Source: CAZMCC01 sp964564695
Lineage (GTDB): Bacteria > Planctomycetota > Phycisphaerae > Phycisphaerales > UBA1924
NCBI GenBank assembly: GCA_964564695.1
Contig: CAZMCC010000003.1
Location: forward strand, 1 to 64,000
DNA length: 64,000 nt
Reading direction: 5' to 3'
Shown here: piece after piece, positions 23,286-31,406 of the stretch
Layout: each line of letters begins with the position of its first letter
Position numbering within the stretch: position 1 is the stretch's first letter
Notes under the pieces: model-generated
Databases searched by the model: none
The model's input: the letters and a program-made list of their open reading frames with translations, nothing else
Told to the model about the DNA's origin: nothing
Translations under genes and position numbers: made by a program

Positions 23286-25898
23286 CTACAGGCGCGGATC
23301 GACCGGCTCACTTTCCATGGCGAGCACCGCGAATACGCACTCGTGCACGCGCCGGAGCGGCTCACGCCGCACGAAGCGCTCAAGCGACTCGACGCCAAGG
23401 GCGAACTCGCGCTGCGCGAGCGAGCGCTTGGCCCCCAGCCCGCGCGACCGCAGACGGTCGAGGTGCTGCGGGCGCGTGTATTCCGGCCCGTAGATGATGC
23501 GGAGGTACTCGACGCCGCGGACCTTGATGGCGGGCTGAACGAACCCACGCGGGCCGCGCGCGATGAACTCGAGGGGCTTGACGACCATGCCCTCGCCGCC
23601 GGCGCCGGTGAGCGATGTCCACCACGCGGTCGCGTCGTCCTCGCTCACCTGCGAGGAGAGGTCGACGGTGCGGCACGCCGTGGCTACAAAGACAGGATCA
23701 GCCGGCGTCGCGAGGCGGGCGAGTGTGCCCATGTGCCACTCGTGATCGCGGTCGACGTGAACGTGCCCCTCGCTCGCGAGCAGGTGGAACGGGGCGAGTC
23801 GAAGGTCCTCGACCCCCGCCACGTTCCAGCAATAGCGCCGGTACGACGCGACGTACTTGTCGACGAGCGTGCGCCGCTCGGCGAAATCGGCGAAGAGGGC
23901 GGCCGCGTCGGGGACCCGCGTGCGGGTCTGTTCGAGGGCCGTCGCCGCGGCAGCCAGCGCGCTCGTCGCGGCCACACCAACGGCCGCGTACTGCTCCCGG
24001 ATCAGCGACTGCGCCTTCGCCGACCACGGCATCAGCTCCGCGTCGAGGCACATCCAGTCGGTTGACAGCTCATCCCACAGCCCGGATCGCTCGGCCGCGT
24101 CCCGGAGGCGCGTCAGCAGCGCGTGCTCCGTCGTGGCGTCGTTGAAGAACGGCCGCCCTGTGCGGGTATAGATGATGCCGAGCGTGCCGGCGGTGGGGGC
24201 CGTGGGGTTGCTCGTCGTCGCCGGGATCCCGAACCGTCTCTGCGCAACCCCCGGCTCGCGGCACACCACGACCACCGCGCGCGACCCCATGTGCTTCTCT
24301 TCGCAGATGACGCGCCCGACGCCGTTGGTCCGGAAGTACTCGAACGCCTGCTGCGGGTGTTCGAGCATCCCCGGCTCACGCGATGTCTCGCACGGCGACA
24401 TGGTCGGCGGCAGGTAGATGAGCCACCGCGGATCGGCCGCGAACCGGCTCATGATCTCGAGCGCCGCCGCGGCGTTCTCCTGGCGCACGGTGATCGCACG
24501 CATGAGCCGGGTCTCGATCACGCGCTTGCCCGAGACGTCGTCGATATCGAGCAGGTCGTCGTGCTGCTGCTGCAGGGTAAGTGGAGCTCGCTCGCTCTCC
24601 GGCAGGAACGGCTTCTTCGACTCGGCGTACGTGGCTCGGGCCTTGACCGAGACGAACTCGCGCTCGGGGTAGCGCAGGGCCGTGAGCGAGCCGCCGAACA
24701 CACACCCGGTGTCGATGCACACCGTGTTGTTGAGCCACTGCGGGTCGGGCACGGGCGTGTGCCCGTACACGACCGCCGCCCGCCCGCGATACTCCGCGGC
24801 CCAGTTGTACCGCACCGGCAGGCCGAACTCGTCGGTTTCGCCGGTGGTCTCGCCGTAGAGCGCGAACTCGCGGACAGCGCCCGATCCGCGCCCCGCCATC
24901 GACTCCTTCATCCCGGCGTGGGCGACGACCAGGGCGCCGTTGTCGAGAACATAGTGGCTGACGAGGTCGTCGATGAACGCACCGACCTGCTTGCTGAACT
25001 CTGGCGGTTCTGTGCCGAGCTGCGACAGCGATTCCGCGAGGCCGTGGGTGATCTGCACGTTCTTGCCCGAGAGGGCGCGGAGCAGCTTGACGTCGTGGTT
25101 GCCCGGAACGCAGAGGGCCAGCTCAAGCTCGACGGCCCGCATGACGAAGCGGAGCACCGCCGGCGTCTTGGGCCCGCGGTCGACAAGGTCACCAACAAAG
25201 ACGAGCTTGCGTCTCGCGGCGTCCGTGGGGGGCGTGATCTCGCAGACGCCCTCGGGCCCGCCGGGGATCTGGCGGACCGACCAGCCCAGGGCCCCGAGCA
25301 GTTCTAGAAGCTCGTCGTAGCAGCCGTGAACGTCGCCGATGATGTCAAACGGCCCGTGCTCGTGCTTGCGGTTGTTCCACAACGGCTCGCGGGCGAGCGT
25401 GGCGGCGTCGCACTCTTCGGGCGTGCGCAACGTGAAGACGTGCCGGAAGCCCTCGCGCTGCAGGCCCCGGATGTCGCGCCGCATCGCGAGGCGCTGGTTG
25501 CGGACCACGTGGCCCCCGAAGCTCCGATCCGGGCGCACGGCGTTGCGGTCCTGGCACGTGCGCTCGGGCGTGTCAACGACGATGGCCACGGGGAGACAGT
25601 GAAACTCCCGAGCGAGCTGCACGAGCGGCTGCCGATCCTCAGCGCGGACATTCGTGGCGTCGATGGCGGTCAGCAGCCCGCGGGCGAGGCGTTTGGCGGC
25701 CAGGAACCGCAGCACCTCGAACGCATCGCCCGTGGCCTCGAGCGAGTTCTCGTCGTCGCTCACCCAGCCGCGGCACGTGTCGGACGAGAGAATCTCGGTG
25801 GGCTTGAAGAGCCGGCGCGCAAGCGTGCTCTTGCCGGAGCCGGAGGCGCCGATGAGGACGACGAGGGAGAGGTCGGGGACGCGGATCTCAGGGGACAC
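23286..25898 (-). CDS. pnkp: Polynucleotide kinase-phosphatase-ligase (bacterial Pnkp), RNA repair
   Basis: This 870-residue protein has the three-domain layout of bacterial Pnkp, which heals and seals broken RNA. The 5'-kinase P-loop GASGSGKST is at residues 17-25. The metallophosphatase motifs are GDVHGCYDE, GDLVDRGP and GNHD, beginning near residue 188. The C-terminal ligase/adenylyltransferase has nucleophile Lys535 in EEKHMGSR. Length equals the classical enzymes. In known systems Pnkp needs Hen1 for full ligation, and the hen1 gene overlaps its start by 11 nt here. Likely substrates are tRNAs or other RNAs cut by ribotoxins. Confidence 0.96.
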   Translation of the reverse strand: MSPEIRVPDLSLVVLIGASGSGKSTLARRLFKPTEILSSDTCRGWVSDDENSLEATGDAFEVLRFLAAKRLARGLLTAIDATNVRAEDRQPLVQLAREFHCLPVAIVVDTPERTCQDRNAVRPDRSFGGHVVRNQRLAMRRDIRGLQREGFRHVFTLRTPEECDAATLAREPLWNNRKHEHGPFDIIGDVHGCYDELLELLGALGWSVRQIPGGPEGVCEITPPTDAARRKLVFVGDLVDRGPKTPAVLRFVMRAVELELALCVPGNHDVKLLRALSGKNVQITHGLAESLSQLGTEPPEFSKQVGAFIDDLVSHYVLDNGALVVAHAGMKESMAGRGSGAVREFALYGETTGETDEFGLPVRYNWAAEYRGRAAVVYGHTPVPDPQWLNNTVCIDTGCVFGGSLTALRYPEREFVSVKARATYAESKKPFLPESERAPLTLQQQHDDLLDIDDVSGKRVIETRLMRAITVRQENAAAALEIMSRFAADPRWLIYLPPTMSPCETSREPGMLEHPQQAFEYFRTNGVGRVICEEKHMGSRAVVVVCREPGVAQRRFGIPATTSNPTAPTAGTLGIIYTRTGRPFFNDATTEHALLTRLRDAAERSGLWDELSTDWMCLDAELMPWSAKAQSLIREQYAAVGVAATSALAAAATALEQTRTRVPDAAALFADFAERRTLVDKYVASYRRYCWNVAGVEDLRLAPFHLLASEGHVHVDRDHEWHMGTLARLATPADPVFVATACRTVDLSSQVSEDDATAWWTSLTGAGGEGMVVKPLEFIARGPRGFVQPAIKVRGVEYLRIIYGPEYTRPQHLDRLRSRGLGAKRSLAQREFALGVESLERFVRREPLRRVHECVFAVLAMESEPVDPRL

Positions 25899-27312
25899 GG
25901 CTGAACACCCCCATCTGCGTCGGCGTCCCCACGTCCCGCCCCTCCGGCGTCACCCCGACCTCGCCGATTCCGCGGAACTCGCACGTGTACCCATGGCGCG
26001 AGCACGCGCCCGCGGCCCACGCCCTGAACTGATCGCGCGTCCACTCGAACCTGTGGTCGCGGTGCCGCATCGCTCCCGCGCTGAGCGTCTCCCACATCAC
26101 GTTGTACTCGCTGTTGGGCGTCGTCACGATGACGATCCCCGGCTTCGCGGCCCCAAAGACCACGCGCTCGAGCGCCGTCAGCCGCGCCTCATCCAGGTGC
26201 TCGATCACCTCGCACAGCACCGCCGCGTCGAACCCCGCGAGCCGCTCGTCGCGGTACATCAGCGACCCGTGCACCAGCTCCAGCCGCTTGCGCACCGTCG
26301 GCGGCAGCCGATCGAGCCGCAGCCTCTCCGCGGCCTCTTCGAGCGAGCGGTGCGCCACGTCCATCCCGAGTATCCGCTCAAACGTCGAGTGCTTGAGCAG
26401 GTCGCGGATGAGCCGCCCCTGGCCGCACCCCAGGTCCGCGACGCTCCGTGCCCCGCGTGCCTGCAGGACCGAGAGCACGACGCCGTGGCGCTGCTGGTGC
26501 AGGCTGAGCTTCTTCTCGCCCGCCTCCTCGCGCGGGTCCTCCGGCGAGTCGGCGTCGATCTCGGCCGGCCCGTCGCCGTCCTGCTCACGGAGCTGCTTGA
26601 CGACGTCGTCCGCCAGGCTCCGCTGATACTTGAGGTAGCGCGTGGCGATCAGCTCGCGCTCCGGGTGCGCGACCAGCCACCCCTCGCCGTGGCGCATGAG
26701 CTTGTCGACCTCGTCATCGCCGACCCAGTAGTGCTTCTCGTTGTCGAGCACCGGGATGAGGACGTACAGGTGGCTCAGCACCTCGTGCAACGGCCTGGTG
26801 ATGCTGAGCACGACGCTCAGGAGAGACGAGTCGCCCCAGTCGGCGAACTGGGTGTCGAGCGGCCGGCGCGTGATCGTGAGCGTGTAGCCCAGGGGCTCGA
26901 ACATTCGCGTCAGCAGCTCCGGGCCGCCGCGGCTCACGATCGCCGGAATCTCGATCGTCAGCGGGATCGGCGTCGTCGCCAGCTCGGGCCGGTCCTTGCA
27001 CAGCCCCGCCATCGCGCTGCGGAACACCTGCGCGATTGCGACCGCCAGCATCGACGACGCCGTGTAGGGCCGGTCGTTCACATACTGATCAAGCGTTCGC
27101 TCGCGACCTTTGCCGCGCACGAGGCCGACCGGGTCGACGTCGAGCAGCAGCGCCGCGGTGCACACGTCTTCGTCGGCCCGCGGATAGAAAACGTGAGCGG
27201 CCCCGAACGCCAACGGAAAAGTCTGCACCCTCGCGGGGTGCTTATGCAGCAGGTAGCCCAGATCGGTCGCGGGGTGGGGGGGCCGGTGAGTGGTGGAGAT
27301 CGTCAGAAGCAT
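25888..27312 (-). CDS. hen1: 3'-terminal RNA ribose 2'-O-methyltransferase Hen1 (bacterial)
   Basis: This 474-residue Hen1 methylates the 2'-OH at a cut RNA 3' end so that the repaired joint cannot be cut again. The N-terminal half (LLTISTTHRPPHPATDLGYL, HVFYPRADEDVCTAALLLDV) is the bacterial Hen1 domain that activates Pnkp ligase. The C-terminal half is a SAM methyltransferase with VADLGCGQGRLIRDLL, the metal-site motif EVIEHLDE, TPNSEYN and the later His in RHRDHRFEW. It is the first gene of the hen1-pnkp operon and diverges from the alcohol dehydrogenase gene. Confidence 0.96.
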   Translation of the reverse strand: MLLTISTTHRPPHPATDLGYLLHKHPARVQTFPLAFGAAHVFYPRADEDVCTAALLLDVDPVGLVRGKGRERTLDQYVNDRPYTASSMLAVAIAQVFRSAMAGLCKDRPELATTPIPLTIEIPAIVSRGGPELLTRMFEPLGYTLTITRRPLDTQFADWGDSSLLSVVLSITRPLHEVLSHLYVLIPVLDNEKHYWVGDDEVDKLMRHGEGWLVAHPERELIATRYLKYQRSLADDVVKQLREQDGDGPAEIDADSPEDPREEAGEKKLSLHQQRHGVVLSVLQARGARSVADLGCGQGRLIRDLLKHSTFERILGMDVAHRSLEEAAERLRLDRLPPTVRKRLELVHGSLMYRDERLAGFDAAVLCEVIEHLDEARLTALERVVFGAAKPGIVIVTTPNSEYNVMWETLSAGAMRHRDHRFEWTRDQFRAWAAGACSRHGYTCEFRGIGEVGVTPEGRDVGTPTQMGVFSRVP

Positions 27313-27455
27313 CGCTGGTGGGCTCGGCGGGGTTCAAGGGGCGAAGGATAGCGGGGGAGGCTCGTGGACAGAGCCAGCGCTTGCGACGCCCACCAAGTTG
27401 GCGATTGCTTACCGCTCGGCGCGGGCCAACCCTGTTGCAACGAAGGAGACGACCC

Positions 27456-28511
27456 ATGCCGACCAAATCCGCCGCGTTCGCCGCACAGACCGCCAAGAGC
27501 ACGCTCGAGTCGTTCACGATCGACCGGCGCGACCCGGGTCCCACCGACGTCGCGATCGAGATCCTCTACTGCGGCGTGTGCCACTCGGATATCCACGCCG
27601 CCCGCGGCGAGTGGCCCGGGATGATCTTCCCGCTTATCCCCGGCCACGAGATCGTCGGCAAGGTGACGAAGCTGGGGACCGGTGTGAAGGGCTTCAAGGT
27701 GGGCGAGTTCGCGGCCGTGGGCTGCCTGGTGGATTCGTGCCGCAAGTGCGCCAACTGCAACGCCGGCATGGAGCAGTACTGCGACCCCGGCTTCACCCTC
27801 ACGTACAACAGCCCCGACGTCCACTTCCCCGGCAAGCCCACCTACGGCGGGTACTCCAAGCACATCACCGTCGACCAGCGCTTCGTGCTCCACGTGCCGC
27901 CGACGAAGAACCTCGCGGGCGTCGCGCCGCTGCTGTGCGCGGGGATCACGACCTATTCGCCACTGAAGCACTGGGGCGCGGGCAAGGGCAAGAAGGTCGG
28001 CATCGTCGGCCTCGGCGGGCTGGGGCACATGGGCGTCAAGCTCTCGCACGCCCTCGGGGCCGAGACGGTCCTCTTCACGACCTCCCACGGCAAGGTCGAG
28101 GACGGCAAGCGCCTCGGCGCCGACGACGTGGTCATCTCGCGCGACCCGACCCAGATAGCCAAGCACACCAACAGCTTCGACTTCATCCTCAACACCGTGG
28201 CCGCGGCCCACGACCTCGATCAGTACAACGTCCTGCTGAAGCGCGACGGCACCCAGTGCCTCGTCGGCGCCCCCGAGACGCCGCACCCGTCGCCGAGCGT
28301 CTGGAACATGCTCATGAAACGCCGCAGCATCGCCGGCTCGGCGATCGGCGGCCTCCCCGAGACGCAGGAGATGCTGAACTTCTGCTCCGAGCGCCAGATC
28401 TTCAGCGACATCGAGATCATCCCGATCCAGAAGATCAACGAGGCCTTCGACCGGGTGGTCAAGAGCGACGTGAAGTACCGGTTTGTGATCGACATGGCGT
28501 CGCTGACCTGA
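27456..28511 (+). CDS. Zinc-dependent NAD(P) alcohol dehydrogenase
   Basis: This 351-residue enzyme oxidises alcohols or reduces aldehydes. Catalytic zinc ligands are in CGVCHSDIH and PGHEIVG. The structural zinc site is CRKCANCNAGMEQYC (four Cys). The Rossmann motif is GIVGLGGLGHMGVKL. The overall pattern matches the cinnamyl-alcohol/YahK-type NADP-dependent group. ATG 27456 has AAGGAG 8 nt upstream; the longer frame upstream is antisense to hen1. A hairpin repeat lies 22 nt after the stop. Confidence 0.92.
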   Translation: MPTKSAAFAAQTAKSTLESFTIDRRDPGPTDVAIEILYCGVCHSDIHAARGEWPGMIFPLIPGHEIVGKVTKLGTGVKGFKVGEFAAVGCLVDSCRKCANCNAGMEQYCDPGFTLTYNSPDVHFPGKPTYGGYSKHITVDQRFVLHVPPTKNLAGVAPLLCAGITTYSPLKHWGAGKGKKVGIVGLGGLGHMGVKLSHALGAETVLFTTSHGKVEDGKRLGADDVVISRDPTQIAKHTNSFDFILNTVAAAHDLDQYNVLLKRDGTQCLVGAPETPHPSPSVWNMLMKRRSIAGSAIGGLPETQEMLNFCSERQIFSDIEIIPIQKINEAFDRVVKSDVKYRFVIDMASLT

Positions 28512-28532
28512 GTCCGTCGCTGCGGGTGCGAA

Positions 28533-28565
28533 CCCGGTGCCCCGGCGGAGCTCTGTCCGCCGGGT
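28533..28565. repeat. CCGGCGG-AGCTCTGT-CCGCCGG hairpin repeat, copy 1
   Basis: GGTGCCCCGGCGGAGCTCTG followed by TCCGCCGGGT forms a short GC stem. It is one of six copies of a dispersed family in the window (28533, 29214, 30990, 54358, 54407, 58453). Confidence 0.75.
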
Positions 28566-28591
28566 CGTGACGCCTTGCGCTCACTGCGCCC

Positions 28592-29182
28592 TCATCCCCC
28601 CGCCGGAAACCCCGCCGCGCCCCTCACCCGTTCCATCTGCCCCATGTGCCGGTGCTGATGCTTCGAGAGAATCTCAAACCCTGTCCCGCCCGTGAACCTC
28701 AGCAACGGCACAAACGGGTTCTTGAACCGCACGCGATTCACGTCGAAGTCGCCGGCGGCACGCACGGCGTCGCGGGCCCCGACATTGCTCGTGAGAAAGT
28801 CGTCGAGGATCGCCCCTTCGACCGGCTCCCGCGGCGCAATCGGCCCCGGCGCCCGGGCCTGACGCGCCTTGGGATTGGTCACCGGCGAAGACTCGATGTA
28901 CGTGCGAATGAACCACCGGCTGAACCGCCCCAGCGTGATCTCGGCAACCGGCGACACCCGCGAGCCTTCGAGAGCCCGCACGATCGGCGGCAGATACACC
29001 TCGTTCGCGAGCAACAGATGCTGAAGCACCTGCCCGATGCTCCACGAGCCCGGTCGAGGGCGCCAGTTGAGCTGTTCCAAACTGAGCCCGGCCGCGGCTC
29101 GCCGTGCGCGTTCGTCCGCGGCCTCGAGTTCCGCAACGAGACGGAGCGACCACGCTGGCGAAACGACGTTCAGAGTCGACAC
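28592..29182 (-). CDS. DinB/YfiT-like four-helix protein
   Basis: This 196-residue protein resembles the DinB superfamily, four-helix bundles that usually bind a metal through three His and act as thiol transferases or unknown enzymes. Helix 1-2 holds LRLVAELEAADERARRAAAG, then LEQLNWRPRPGSWSIGQVLQ with HLLLANEVYLPPI; the third His site is HQHRHMGQMERV near the C-terminus. GTG 29182 gives the shortest protein covering the whole domain. The open frame continues upstream without domain similarity. Start moderately uncertain. Confidence 0.75.
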   Translation of the reverse strand: MSTLNVVSPAWSLRLVAELEAADERARRAAAGLSLEQLNWRPRPGSWSIGQVLQHLLLANEVYLPPIVRALEGSRVSPVAEITLGRFSRWFIRTYIESSPVTNPKARQARAPGPIAPREPVEGAILDDFLTSNVGARDAVRAAGDFDVNRVRFKNPFVPLLRFTGGTGFEILSKHQHRHMGQMERVRGAAGFPAGG

Positions 29183-29502
29183 GCCGGAGAATAGCGGTGG
29201 GGGGGTGGCAGGCGGGTGCCCCGGCGGAGCTCTGTCCGCCGGGCCGTGACATCCCGCGCGTTCAGGCGCAGCCCCTCTCACCCCAACGGCCGATGCAACG
29301 CCGTCCTCGACCTCGCCGACTCCGGGCCAGCGATGGAGCACTCCTACATACTCGGCGCCGCCCCCGTGCGACGCGATCCATGCGTCGAACTCACCAGCGC
29401 CGTGGTGCCCGCGCTCCCCTTCCCCCCGCCCCCCCCGGCCGTCCGGCGTCGTCGATGTCGGCAGCATGGGCAAGAAATCCGCCTTGTAAGGCCAATGAGT
29501 AC
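29183..29502. other. Intergenic region with one hairpin repeat
   Basis: Apart from the repeat at 29214-29245 I see no gene. An open minus-strand frame is continuous with the DinB gene, but it is interrupted by the repeat and by a poly-C tract (29417-29450) and has no recognisable domain. Confidence 0.5.
29214..29245. repeat. CCGGCGG hairpin repeat, copy 2
   Basis: GGGTGCCCCGGCGGAGCTCT then GTCCGCCGGG, nearly identical to the copy at 28533-28565 in the same orientation. The two copies flank the DinB-like gene. Confidence 0.75.
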
Positions 29503-29534
29503 TTGACAAACACCGTATTATCGGGTAGTGTTTG
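29503..29534 (+). promoter_or_regulatory. Promoter with operator-like inverted repeat, likely leaderless
   Basis: TTGACA (29503-29508), a 17-nt spacer and TAGTGT (29526-29531) end 6 nt before ATG 29538. An inverted repeat CAAACAC (29507-29513) / GTGTTTG (29528-29534) runs from the -35 to the -10 box and would let a repressor block the promoter. Confidence 0.75.
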
Positions 29535-29537
29535 GTC

Positions 29538-30707
29538 ATGGCCACGGACGCGCCATCGTCAGATGAACCCGCCTTTCGTGACGCCGAACCTGCCTTTCGC
29601 GATGCGTTGATCCGCGGGCCCGCTCACCGCCGGGCGGCCGGGCTGAACCCGGGAAATCGCTTCGAGGACGTCCGCCTGCACGTGCTGGGAGAGGAGCTCG
29701 ACCGCCAGTTCGTCGAGCACGAGGGAGAAGACGGCAAGCTGCGGCGCGTCGAGCGCCGGGTGTTCTTTGACAAGTCCAAGACGATCATCAACCGCGTCGC
29801 GCCGACGTCGGACGTGCCGTTCGACTGGACCGTGAACCCCTACCGCGGCTGCGAGCACGGGTGCATCTACTGCTTCGCCCGCCCGTTCCACGAATACCTC
29901 GGCTTCAGCATGGGCCTGGACTTCGAGACCAAGCTCGTCGCCAAGCCCGACGCGCCGGAGCTGCTGAAGAAGGAGCTGGCGGCCCCGGGCTGGAAGGCCG
30001 AGCCGATCGTGATGTCGGCGATCACCGACATCTACCAGCCGCTCGAGCACAAGATGAAGATCGCACGCCGCTGTCTGGAAGTCATGGCCGAGTGCGGCCA
30101 GCCGGTCTCGACGATGACCAAGAGCGCGCTGGTGCTGCGCGACGTGGAACTGTGGAGCAAGCTGGCCGCAATGAACGCGGGGCGGGTCACGGTGACACTC
30201 GTGACGCTCGATGCGGAGCTGGCGAGGAGGATCGAGCCGCGGGCCTCGTCGCCGACGGCGCGCCTGCGGGCGGTGCGGGTGCTCGCGGACGCCGGGATCC
30301 CGGTGGGGGTGAACATCGCGCCGATCATCCCGGGGCTGACGGAGACCGAGCTTCCCGCGCTGCTCGAGGCCGCGGCCAAGGCGGGGGCGATGCGGGCGAA
30401 CTGGGTGCTGCTGAGGCTGCCGTACCAGTTGAAGGACCTGTTCCTCGAATGGCTCCAGCGCAACGTGCACCCGGACAGGGCGAAGAAGGTGGAGTCGCTG
30501 ATCCGCCAGGCGCGGGGCGGGAAGCTGTACAGCGCGAAGCCGGGGATGCGCGGGCGTGGCAGCGGCCCGTTGGTCGAGCAGATCGCGCAGGTCTTCGATG
30601 TCTTCACGCGGAAGTACGCTATCAACCGCGACGTGCGCCCGCTGTCGGGCGCGCATTTCAGGCGCCCGGAAGTGCCGGACGGGAGCGGGCAGATGAAGCT
30701 GTTCTGA
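29538..30707 (+). CDS. Radical SAM protein, PA0069/SplB-like family
   Basis: This 389-residue protein has the cluster motif CEHGCIYC (CxxxCxxC) at about residue 109. Family segments before and after include SKTIINRVAPTSDVPFDWTV, YRGCEHGCIYCFARPFHEYL and ITDIYQPLEHKMKIARRCLE. The family is related to spore photoproduct lyase, but its reaction is not established. ATG 29538 is fixed by the promoter that ends 6 nt upstream. A regulator of unknown type probably binds the inverted repeat in this promoter. Stress or DNA damage control would fit, but this is inference. Confidence 0.88.
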   Translation: MATDAPSSDEPAFRDAEPAFRDALIRGPAHRRAAGLNPGNRFEDVRLHVLGEELDRQFVEHEGEDGKLRRVERRVFFDKSKTIINRVAPTSDVPFDWTVNPYRGCEHGCIYCFARPFHEYLGFSMGLDFETKLVAKPDAPELLKKELAAPGWKAEPIVMSAITDIYQPLEHKMKIARRCLEVMAECGQPVSTMTKSALVLRDVELWSKLAAMNAGRVTVTLVTLDAELARRIEPRASSPTARLRAVRVLADAGIPVGVNIAPIIPGLTETELPALLEAAAKAGAMRANWVLLRLPYQLKDLFLEWLQRNVHPDRAKKVESLIRQARGGKLYSAKPGMRGRGSGPLVEQIAQVFDVFTRKYAINRDVRPLSGAHFRRPEVPDGSGQMKLF

Positions 30708-30716
30708 GCAGGAATG

Positions 30717-30860
30717 TACGCAAAGCACGCAAAGGGCCCAGGGAACGCGGAGTACAGAGGAGACGTGAGAGGGAAGTCGAGAGAAAAATGAAAGCGCCAT
30801 CGTCATGCCTTTCTCTGCGTTCCTCCGCGCTCTCCGCGTCCTCCGCGTTCAATCCTTCAA
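30717..30860. repeat. Interspersed repeat related to 21488-21665
   Basis: The left part has ACGCAAAGCACGCAAAGGGC and GAACGCGGAGTACAGAGG. The right part has TCTCTGCGTTCCTCCGCG and CTCCGCGTCCTCCGCG. The halves are inverted relative to each other. Together with the repeat at 30990 they fill the 330-nt gap after the radical SAM gene. Confidence 0.65.
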
Positions 30861-30989
30861 GGAGCGAGATGATCGATGGAGAGAGAGCGCCCCGGCGGGC
30901 TGGAGGGTCCGCCGCGGCGGTTGCAGGCTGGAGCGAGAAGGACGGGGAACGCACCGGGGCGGCGCCCGGATGTTGCGACGAGGAGAGCA

Positions 30990-31018
30990 CGCCCGGCGGA
31001 CAGAGCTCCGCCTGGGCA
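30990..31018. repeat. CCGGCGG hairpin repeat, copy 3 (inverted)
   Basis: CGCCCGGCGGACAGAGCTCC then GCCTGGGCA, the reverse orientation of the 28533 copy. Confidence 0.7.
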
Positions 31019-31037
31019 CTCGGATATCACCGCGGCC

Positions 31038-31406
31038 CTATCCGGGAGCGCTCGGTGGGGGGGGCGTACTTCCCCCTTCTTCGGCTTGTTCGTGGGGCGG
31101 GTGGGGGGGGTGGGGGGGGCGGCGTTCGACAAACGCCTTGAGGCGGCCCAGTGCCTCGTCCCACTGGCGCGAGGCCGTGTCGAGATACCGCCGCGCCCGG
31201 TCGATCGCCTGAAGCTCGAGCACAAACCGCCGCTCGCGCCCGTTTCGGACGCTCCTGACGATCCCCGCGCGCTTGAGCACCCCCGGGTGTTTCGTGATCG
31301 CCTGGCGCGTGAGCCGGAAGCGCGAGCGACCGGCCACGGTTGCAGCCTCTGGTCCGATGACGCCGTGAGCACGAGAGCACCCGTCGCTCGCGCTCCGGGC
31401 TGTCAT
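31038..31406 (-). pseudogene. Truncated ArsR-family regulator remnant
   Basis: From about residue 29 this frame reads RFRLTRQAITKHPGVLKRAG then RSVRNGRERRFVLELQAIDR and SRQWDEALGRLKAFVE. That is the recognition helix, wing and C-terminus of an ArsR protein of the SRPBCC-linked type. The normal first 35 residues (ADPTRRAIL-type helix) are missing and replaced by unrelated sequence that starts in an ATGA overlap with the Rieske gene. The tail after FVE runs into low-complexity PHPPH. Probably a non-functional remnant. A working fused protein cannot be excluded, since the frame is open. Confidence 0.6.

Noticed and set aside
29254..29500. Minus-strand frame continuous with the DinB gene, suspected as an extra gene
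   Set aside because: Interrupted by a hairpin repeat and poly-C tract; no recognisable domain or ribosome site.
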